In this document: piece after piece, positions 21,259-28,476 of the stretch
How the letters are laid out: each line of letters opens with the position of its first letter
Position numbering within the stretch: the stretch's first letter is position 1
From: Zygnema cylindricum
Taxonomy: Eukaryota > Streptophyta > Zygnematophyceae > Zygnematales > Zygnemataceae
NCBI GenBank assembly: GCA_037447655.1
Contig: JBBHKE010000699.1
Coordinates: 1-28,476 of the forward strand
Length of the DNA: 28,476 nt
Direction: 5' to 3'
Made by a program: the position numbers and the translations under genes
Notes under the pieces: model-generated
What the model was told of the DNA's origin: nothing
Database searches by the model: none
The model's input: the letters and a program-made list of their open reading frames with translations, nothing else

Positions 21259-22199
21259 ATATACAGCAATGTAAATTACCCCATCTTCTCCTGGTATAAC
21301 ATATACAGAATGATCTGAGCTGATTCTCCTAGAACCTAGTCCAGTTAAAACCTCATCTAACTTCAGATTCCACTGACGCGGGGCTTATTTTAGCCCATAC
21401 AAAGATTTCATCAATTTACACACCAATTCTTCCTTTCCCTTTTCAACATACATTTCAGGTTGTTTCAAATAAATTGTTTCTTCTAACTCTCTATGCAAGA
21501 AAGCAATTTTAGCATCCATCTGATGTATTTCCATATTCTCTAAAACCGCTAGACTTAGCAAAATTCTGACACTGGGAAACCTAACAACTGGGGAGAGGGT
21601 TTCCTCAAATTCAATACCTTCTTTTTCATTATATCCCTTAGCCACTAGTCTGGCCTTATACCTTTTGATGGTGTTGTACGGGTTCAACTTCACCTTGAAT
21701 ACCCATTTGCTGCCGATGGCTTTCCAACCCGGAGGAAGATCCACTAGCTCCCATATTTGTGCCTCCATAATGGACTTCATTTCATCGTTTGCCGCCTCGA
21801 TCCACTGATTTCTCTCAGGTGATGAGAAGGACTCCTGGATCGTTAGAGGTTCCTCTGTAGCTGCAGAAAACACAAAGTGAGAGCTTGCTTGCAGACGGCT
21901 GCTAGATCTCTTTCCCCCTGGAAATTCTGAGGCTGAGATTGTCGGCAACCTCTGATTTTTCTGTTTAGTTTGACCCGTAACGTGATCTGGTACAGAATGT
22001 GTAGTAGTTCCTTCCACCTGCGGTGTAGTTTGTGGTGAAGCATATTGTAAAGGCACCACAGGAACTGAAGGAAGAGGTGTCCCACTTGCTGGTGGAAAGT
22101 AGACTCGTTGCGTATTGTGAAAAATGACATATTTTTGCTTTTCTTTTGCCGGTTGTTCTGGCACTTTAAAAAAGTCAACCGAATCCTGTTCATCTTTAA
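21259..22199 (-). pseudogene. Copia reverse transcriptase, N-terminal part, broken
   Basis: Open from 22164 to a TAA at 21387-21385, which interrupts the conserved SLYGLK(Q)xPRQW motif. Recognisable RVT_2 blocks are WKAIGSKWVFKVKLN, KARLVAKGYNE and MDAKIAFLHRELEETIYLKQ. A variable proline/threonine-rich linker precedes them, as is normal between integrase and reverse transcriptase. The same frame continues into the next segment. Confidence 0.88.
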
Positions 22200-23152
22200 T
22201 CTAGATATTTCTAGAAACAATCACTTTTCTGTTTCTCAAGTACAAAGACTCTATATCCTTTCGCATTTTCATCATATCCCATGAAAATCCCAGGTAAGCC
22301 TTTAGCCTCCAATTTCCATCTATGCTGTGAAGTATCTAAAATAAAACACTTGCTGCCAAAGATCCTAAAGTGACTAACATCAGGTTTTTCCCCTGTCTAA
22401 AGCTCATAAGGTGTAGTGCTAACAAACCTAGAAGCAATTCTATTTTTAATATAAACAGCACAATTAAGCGCTTCAGCCTAGAATTTCAAATCTAGCCTTT
22501 TATCTGCAAGCATGGACCGAGCACTCTCTGTCAATGTCCTATTTAATCTCTCAGAAACACCATTTTGTTCCGGTGTATATGGAACTTTAAGATTGTGACT
22601 GATACCTTCCTGAAGGAGAAATTCTTCGAATTCCTTTGATGTGTCTTCTCCCCGTTGTCCGATCTTAGCGCCAATATTGGAACCCCATAAAGCTTTTCCG
22701 CCCACGTTTTGTAGTGTTTCAAGTGAGTAAACACTTCACTCTTATGTTGCATGAAGTAAACTTTGGTGTACCTCGAGTAGTCATCTGTGAATGTGACATA
22801 TAGTGCACACCTCCAGCCGAAGCCACTTGTGAAGGACCGAGAACATCAGAATGGATGAGCTGCAGAACTTTTTTTGATCTATGGTCTGTTTCCAGTGGGA
22901 ATGGCAATTTGTGAATCTTGCCAAGTGAACAACCATCACATGTTTTTATAGGATGAGATGTGAGAGAAACTCCATCAACTTTGCCCGAGTTCACCATTTT
23001 CTTTAGATTATCATAATTCATGTGTCCTAATCTCTTATGTCACAACTCATTATCAGATTTGACACTAGAGTAGAGAACATCATTTTCTTTATATTCAACC
23101 ATGTCCATCGGGTATATTTTGCTAGGATCTCTAGTTCCTGTTACTACAACTT
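22200..23152 (-). pseudogene. Copia GAG-pre-integrase and integrase, broken
   Basis: The integrase zinc-binding region keeps HKRLGHMNYDN, but the tryptophan expected just before it is a TGA stop (23042-23040). CDGCSLGKIHKLPF follows. The core domain is spread over three frames: HSDVLGP (frame ending 22719), then RSDNGE (ending 22543), then YTPEQNGVSERLNRTL (ending 22478). It thus has at least three frameshifts plus stops and cannot make active enzyme. The catalytic DDE pattern is still partly visible (HSD, SDNG, EQNGVSERLN). Confidence 0.85.
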
Positions 23153-24448
23153 TCATTTTTTTGCTAACAACGTGTCTCCCTCCATCCAGAACAACTTCAA
23201 GCCTGTGCTCTCCACTAATGATGTAGAAAAAAGATTTTTCTTGAAATCTGGAACATACAAAACATTGTGAAGGGTTCTCTCTTCCGACTTTCCCCCAACA
23301 TCTACCATCAATGATACATCATCCTGAGCTGAGGTTTGAACACTCATGCCGCAAGCATAGTAGATACTCTTTGGAGATGTTTGCTGCAGATTCGTAAAAG
23401 CCGCCTTGTTCCAACACATGTGGGCAGACGCACCCGTGTCTATGATCCATTCCACATCCTTTGGACCCTCCATGGCAGCCGCCATAGCAAATAAATCCGC
23501 CTGCTCTTGCTCATTGAAGCTGAGAGACTCATCTGCATCAGTTCCAGAAGCTGAAAAAAGAGCATTTCTACGAGAAGGGTTTCCAGAAAAACCTTTGTGA
23601 TACTGACTCCATTGCCAACCTGGCCTGTATAAACCTGTCTCATTAGCCTTCTTCAGTTTAGGACAGTACCTGTATCCGTGACCCTTCTCAAAACAATAGA
23701 AACAAGTAGTAGTAGATGGCCTATTCTGCCTCTGATTATACTGATTCAGATTCTTGTTAAACTGATTCCTATTATGATTAAACTGATTTCTTTTGTCAAA
23801 GTCTATTGCAATTGCCTCAACCTTTCCTTCTCCCTCAAGGAGTTTAGTGTTTGTTTCTTCCTCCAATATAAGATTATACGCTAACTGAAATGACCAGCTA
23901 GCTTTATCATGACTCTTTAATTGAACAAACACACCCTTCATGCTACAAGGGAGACCTCTAATAAGCAAAGCCGCCTGTTGAAACTCAAGAAATGACCCCC
24001 GAGCAGAAGAGTGAGCATCAATGAGCGCACGAAAGTTGTCACAATACTCAACCATAGTTCCCCCCGTGTATTTGTATCCCCAAATTTTTCCAGCCACAAA
24101 AAGCTCCTCTTAAACATTCGCTTTATCAAAAACGATTTTGAGGGAAGTCCAAATCTCCCTCGCCTTCTTCATTTTCAATCGCGACATGACCAAATATTAT
24201 AAAATACAAAGAATTAGATTGTTCCTTGCCATGGAATTCTTTTTTGCCCAAGTCAGATTTGTTTCATCAAGGGAGCCATCCAAGACCCCCAATAAGTCAG
24301 CAGTTTCAAACGATGATTCAACCATCGCCGCCCAGTACGCATACTTTTGGACATTTAAGATAGGAATTCTTGACGAAAGGCCCATAACCTGTTGTTCTAC
24401 AACTACTGTTGCATGCGGAGAACCAGCAGTGGTAGTAGAAGTAGACAT
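23153..24448 (-). pseudogene. Copia gag and protease, broken
   Basis: One frame from the ATG at 24448 to a stop at 23153, interrupted by two in-frame TAA codons (24199-24197 and about 24110). The Gag N-terminal domain has the usual IPILN...YAYW pattern. A CCHC zinc knuckle (CFYCFEKGHGYRYC) marks nucleocapsid. The protease active site is WIIDTGASAHMC with an intact D-T-G-A. The first 20 or so codons lie in the LTR and across the primer site; an alternative start is the ATG inside the primer site. Downstream, the reading continues in another frame after a one-base shift near 23155. Confidence 0.88.
24379..24389 (-). other. Primer binding site, half-tRNA initiator-Met type, containing an ATG
   Basis: GGTTATGGGCC directly abuts the LTR end (ACA). 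It complements the anticodon stem-loop of initiator methionine tRNA (GGGCCCATAACC), as in Drosophila copia, not the usual 3' end (no TGGTATCAGAGC is present). The internal ATG is in the gag frame. Confidence 0.82.
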
Positions 24449-25409
24449 GAGAAACAGCAGAAACTATCAAAGTACCTACTCAACAGCCAACTTTGAACTG
24501 ACACAAAATATGATTCAAAAAACCAATATGTTTCAAATTTGAGACACTGATACACAATACATTAAACTGACAATTCCCAAAATTGCAGCCCAAATGACTT
24601 AGTAAACCATAACATGTGATGTCTGGAAGTTTCCCAAAAATTGCCGTTAGAAAATCATATTCACAAAACTGGATACTACAAAATTGACTAAGTCCTAATT
24701 TATATACTCACAGTGTGTATCTACTGATCTACACTAATTCGGGTAACCGTTACTACGGTTATTATCTTGACTAACGATAAAGCATCCTACCCGTACGTCA
24801 CTGTACCTCAAAAACCCTAATTACTATTGTCTAAAAACCTGATTAATAGAACACTATTTTATATCACACTAAACGACAAACTAATGTTATTCAAATATTT
24901 ACAGAAATTGAACCTTACACAAAACGTTCTAACCGTACACAAAACGTTCCCAATGCTTAGTTAGCGGTGACCGCTAAAGTCTAGCCGAATGTGGTCGTGT
25001 AGTACGAAGCACCTGAGTGCTTCGTCACTTGTGGTCCCACGCGAATCACGCTTATGGTCCCTCGTGAATCACGCTTGTGGTCCCAGGTGAATCGCGTCCG
25101 TTGGAACAAATTTGATTGACGATGGTACCGTCGATCTGAACCATATGTTTCCGGAATACTCGGGACAGATCTCGTTCGTCTAATCATGTGAATCGCATCA
25201 TCAACTTTTTGACACGTATGCTTGACTGTCGGCGCTACTCCGAAAAACCTGCATACGTTCTTTCTCCAACACGTGTCCCTGCAAAAGTACAATACACTCT
25301 ACTGTACCTTTTGCTACTGTAACACTAATTAAGGTAAGTATTACTAGGAAAAATATCCTAAGTTATTTTTACCCCTATACACTGAAATAAAGATTTACAA
25401 ATTACAACA
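24390..25409 (-). repeat. 5' LTR of the copia element (1,020 bp)
   Basis: Its start was fixed by TGTTGTAATTTG after the GTATG target duplication, and its end by ACAACA abutting the primer site. It contains the TATA-like TATATAA on the minus strand at 24700-24706, three 23-bp GTGGTCCC...GAATCACGC units (about 25029-25097), and the hairpin CGAAGCACCTGAGTGCTTCG. The last 59 bp, from the ATG at 24448, are in frame with gag. Confidence 0.92.
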
Positions 25410-25527
25410 CATACATCTTGTATAGTCTTTCCGTTCGCACATTACAACTATAGTTTGGACTAAACGTTCACACCGTCGATATCGCGATATTGACATTATT
25501 TCACCTCAATTATTTGTGGTTCTGTAT

Positions 25528-25904
25528 CAGAGGTCGCAAAAGTATAAATTTCCGATACTTGAATCCGACAATTTTTTTCTTTCAAAATCAGAACACGTGA
25601 AATCTGCCCGCGTTATGTCACGCTCCTAAATTGTTACCCGGTACCCAACACGCACTTACAATAACGTTGTAAAGTATAGGCAATACTATACTAAATAGTA
25701 CGGTAGTGGAACGTACCTACGAAACCTTCATTTTTTTCCGTTTGTTGCTTACTCGACCGTACTCGAATTTGTTTCTTTCCTTTTTGAATACCCAGGCCGA
25801 ATCCGACCGGCCCCCAAAATTTGGCACCAGAATCCGTTCCGAATCCAATGCGGGTGGGCGGGTACCGGCCGTGTACGGATTCGGGTACTCGATTGCGACC
25901 TCTG
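25528..25904. mobile_element. hAT-like non-autonomous element, copy B (377 bp)
   Basis: The left end is CAGAGGTCGCAAAAGT and the right end ATTGCGACCTCTG. The 8-bp target duplications are TTCTGTAT (25520-25527) and TTTTGTAT (25905-25912), one mismatch. It shares internal blocks with copy A in reverse orientation: GTTATGTCACGCTCC near the left, and GCCAAATTTTGGGGGCCGG (minus-strand reading) near the right. No coding capacity. Confidence 0.8.
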
Positions 25905-25912
25905 TTTTGTAT

Positions 25913-27200
25913 ATCACATCGATATGCCGATTATCGGGACACTTGTACAAGTACAGTACATATCGATTAGAGGCAAAACCAATGTATCGTGAATTACGGT
26001 ATCTCCCCATGTATTAAAGTATCGATTTTTTCCGGTCGTTTTCCCCCAAAACACAATTCCGTACGAGAAATACTTTAGCCGTACAAAAACATCAATTCTA
26101 CAAAAAGACAGCAAACGTCAAGTCAATACTTTGAATGTACTTCATGTTTGTCGTCATGTAAATGCATTTTGGCGCTTTCCTCTTTTCGACCCCCGGGCAA
26201 GGAATCCGGCCCGTAAAAAAACTTCATCATAATCGCTTCGAGACTAGATTCCAGAGGAAGTACCCCCAAACAACTTATGAAAAACAACCCACGCAAGCGC
26301 CACACTAGTGGGAAAATGTTAGGACGAAGGTGAGTATTGGCTATTTGTTTCCCTGCCCGTCACGCGCATGTACGGAAAAGACGAGCATGTACAAAGAAAA
26401 ATCTGTAGGGGTCTCAGATCTCCATTTTCATTAATGGGTCCTTTGCATAATTTTGCCTCCCATTTCCCTCTCACATTATCGTTTTTTATCTTACACTTTT
26501 TAGAACGAAGCATGACAATACTGTTTTTAGATGAAATGTATTTGAAAAATAATTATTTTGACTACATTAAAGCATATTTTTATGGCAAGTCGAGTCAGAA
26601 AAGTCAAAAAAATGAACTCGGATAGCCATGGCGAAAAACTCTTGAATTTGTGACGTCGACGTGTTGAAAAGAGGAAATTAATTGTTCACTTCTCTAATTT
26701 ATTTCCACTTTAAAGGGAGAGAGTGAGGATCAAAGGCACGCTATGGCTGACGGGATATTTAGAAAGTGGCAAATTTAGAAGTAGAGGATATTTTACCAAA
26801 ATGGTGCCTAGGTCCAGATTTAAACATGGGTCCGAGGACCACTATACCGTCGTACGTCTTATCTACTAAGGCGCTATCGAAACGATACACGTGACGGGTT
26901 TCAAAGATATATAAACATTAACGCGACATCTAATTAACACCGGACTAACGAAGAGGAACACCTAATGCACGTACGGGAATCTGAACCGTGTAAAATATGT
27001 TTTGATCGGACGACCATCATTATAGCCGCCCCGCGAAGTGAGCTTTTAGCGGCATACAGAGATAGCGTCACGTGGTGCCACGTGGCGCCACATTATTTGA
27101 TATCGGAGAAGATGGGAGGAGGAACCATGGCTCCCGATTTGACAGGTGTCACCTTGGAGACCTTGCCGTACAATGGTCGTACAATAAGTACATAGCCCAT
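25913..27200. other. Intergenic DNA and presumed upstream part of a second copia element
   Basis: No host gene recognised. The 5' LTR of the plus-strand copia element probably begins somewhere in this stretch, but without the matching 3' LTR in the window its start cannot be fixed. The short frame 26965-27195 has no recognisable domain. Confidence 0.5.
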
Positions 27201-27549
27201 TGTACATTCTTGTACTATATAGTGTTCCTATTGGACTAGGGTTTAGTAGTAGGTAGTCGTGCGTAGGCAGACCAAGACTTAGTGATATTTAGGGACCTCT
27301 CTCTAATAGAGCTTGTAACTACAAAGGTCAACTTTGACCAAGCATAACTTACTGCTCAGGGGAGCAAATTCAGTGATTATTTTTGCATTTGACTCAAGGG
27401 AGTCTTGTTCTCACGGAGGTGAGGGTGGTTAGAATAGTTTTGTGCCTAGGCGGCAATTATTTAGTGGGAAAGCGGAAGGGGCGAATGTTATCTTTTAGGC
27501 TTTACATTGGCTGCTCATTCTGTGAGTCAATGGAGACCACATAATTTTA

Positions 27550-27564
27550 GGTTATGGGCCCACC
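27550..27564 (+). other. Primer binding site, half-tRNA initiator-Met type, containing the gag ATG
   Basis: GGTTATGGGCCCACC is complementary over 15 nt to the anticodon-arm sequence GGTGGGCCCATAACC of plant initiator methionine tRNA (recalled, not searched). It is longer than the match in the first element. The ATG at 27554 opens gag, and the in-frame codon two positions upstream is TAG. Confidence 0.8.
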
Positions 27565-28476
27565 CTCTTTGGTGCCTATATTTTACGGATTAGAATTTTT
27601 GCATTTGGAAATGATGATGGAGGGAGAACTATTTGAAAAGCATCTATGGGGCATATTGTCTGGACAAATTCGATGCCCACCTCCACTTGGGTTTGGAGGG
27701 ACACCTCCACCAAGGTTTGGAGGGACACCTCCACCAAAGTTTGGAGGGACACGTTTTTTTGGCACCTCCGTCACTACAGAAGCCAAAACAGCTGCCACCA
27801 TCACCGAGGATGAAGATGAGGAAGGAGAGGAGATTGCCATAGAAGGAAAAAAGGGATGAGTTACAACTCAAGTGACACCATTGTCGAAGGCGATATCGGC
27901 AACAACACCACCAGCAACGTTAACAAGGGTTCAGACCGACAGATCAGAGTATGAAAAGTGGAACTACAAAGACAAGGTTGCTAAGCTCTTAATTCTTAAA
28001 AGTGTAGTATAGCGCATTACCATTCCCCTTATGCATGTCAAGTTTTCATCTCATATTTGGATATCACTAGTTAACAAATATAAGAGTGGATCATTGCAGC
28101 AACAACCGTTGGCATAAAATAAGATCGCAGCTTATAAGGGAGGAAGCATGAATAATTATTGCAATAATTTAGGAGCATTGTTTGGAGAGCTAGAGAGTGC
28201 AGGTAACTCATGGTCTGAGAGACAAAGAGTGAATACATTAATGATGAAACTACATGAAGAGTAGAGAATATCATTAACCGATTGTAGGACATAGGAGATA
28301 GCAATTGGAATTGGGATGACACAGTGGGAATGATTTTAGTGAAAGAAAGCACCCTAGAGCTTAGAAGAGGGAGTCCAAATGTTCAATCATTGTCTGCAGG
28401 AGCTGATTGGCGGAGGGAAAGATCCTTATCGAAACTTTGGTGGAAGAGGACAAGGAGGTGGCAGATTTGATAGACA
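27554..28476 (+). pseudogene. Copia-type gag, broken, partial
   Basis: The frame from the ATG in the primer site runs to the window edge with in-frame stops at 27857-27859, about 28009, about 28114, about 28263 and about 28289, and then a one-base shift near 28300. Gag-like features: LVPIFYG near the start, LWGILSGQ, YEKWNYKDKVAKLLIL, SHIWISLVNKYKSG, then LFGELESAGNSWSERQRVN and, in the shifted frame, VGMILVKESTLELRRG. An unusual insert of 24-bp repeats (27686-27757) encodes FGGTPPPR/K units, followed by an acidic stretch TEDEDEEGEE. Domain calls are by pattern, not search. Confidence 0.72.
27686..27757 (+). repeat. 24-bp tandem repeat inside gag of the second element
   Basis: About three units of GGGTTTGGAGGGACACCTCC plus ACCA, in frame, encoding glycine-threonine-proline repeats. 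Changes between units are single bases (AGG against AAG). Confidence 0.75.

Larger units (their letters stand above)
19230..25409 (-). mobile_element. Ty1/copia LTR retrotransposon, full length, decayed
   Basis: A 6.2-kb element read on the minus strand: 5' LTR 25409-24390, primer site 24389-24379, gag, protease, integrase, reverse transcriptase, RNase H, purine tract 20261-20252, 3' LTR 20251-19230. Integrase precedes reverse transcriptase, which places it in Ty1/copia. A 5-bp target duplication CATAC (plus strand) flanks it at 19225-19229 and 25410-25414. LTR termini are TGTTGT and ACAACA (5' LTR); the 3' LTR ends in a mutated AATA. The LTRs differ at visible scattered positions, which with the stops and frameshifts points to an old insertion. 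Confidence 0.95.
27200..28476 (+). mobile_element. Second copia-type retrotransposon, 5' part, runs off the right edge
   Basis: It reads left to right: TATA-like CTATATAG (27215-27222), leader, primer binding site GGTTATGGGCCCACC (27550-27564), then gag to the window end. The leader has back-to-back TTGACC boxes (27326-27339), a word recognised by plant WRKY factors; function is unproven. The left boundary given is only the TATA region. The LTR start and integrity are unknown. Confidence 0.7.

Noticed and set aside
25430-26035. Second copy of the ATGTTGGGTAT MITE around hAT-like copy B
   Set aside because: Shares CGATAT-rich and ATTATCGGG words with 16443-16794, but no terminal repeats could be found and the match is too weak.
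26965-27195. 76-residue frame with CKIC motif
   Set aside because: Only one short cysteine motif, no further domain pattern, and it probably lies in or near the LTR of the second retroelement.
1-28476. CRISPR arrays, tRNA or rRNA genes
   Set aside because: Tandem blocks lack the repeat-spacer pattern, and no cloverleaf or rRNA sequence was recognised. The tRNA-Met match is limited to the primer sites.

Overview
The window looks like nuclear DNA of a streptophyte (a land plant or a charophyte alga). It is AT-rich, its genes have GT-AG introns up to 3 kb long, and all three confident host genes have their closest known counterparts in plants. The species cannot be named from the sequence.

Host genes (left half). 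(1) Minus strand: the 5' part of a CMP-Kdo synthetase gene (KDSB/CKS). Three exons are visible between 2868 and 545, and the rest lies beyond the left edge. (2) Plus strand, 4358-6592: a complete four-exon gene for a 176-residue RRM protein. It is the plant 'PPIE-like' type, with an RRM but no cyclophilin domain. (3) Minus strand, 13980-8928: a complete three-exon GDP-L-fucose synthase gene of 312 codons (GER). Genes 2 and 3 are convergent, with 2.3 kb of repeat-bearing spacer between them. KDSB and GER both make activated sugars used in cell-wall polysaccharides, including rhamnogalacturonan II. Between KDSB and the RRM gene, 3239-4189 has exon-like segments with plausible splice sites that may be a small unrecognised gene.

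Mobile DNA (right half). 14220-17456 is a cluster of non-autonomous DNA transposons: two inverted copies of a TA-flanked family ending in CACCGTCAATCGCTATTAG-like repeats, a shorter third copy, a 748-bp hAT-like element with an 8-bp target duplication, a MITE ending in ATGTTGGGTAT, and a decayed fourth copy of the first family. 19225-25414 is a complete but decayed Ty1/copia retrotransposon on the minus strand. It has 1.02-kb LTRs, a 5-bp target duplication and stop/frameshift damage throughout gag-pol. A second hAT-like copy lies at 25528-25904. A second, plus-strand copia-type element enters at about 27.2 kb and runs off the right edge inside gag.

Most notable observation. Both copia-type elements have a primer binding site complementary to the anticodon region of initiator methionine tRNA ('half-tRNA' priming, as in Drosophila copia). 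In both, the ATG inside that site, which pairs with the CAU anticodon, is in frame with gag. In the second element an in-frame stop lies just upstream, so this ATG is the first available start. In the first element the gag frame also extends back through the site into the LTR.
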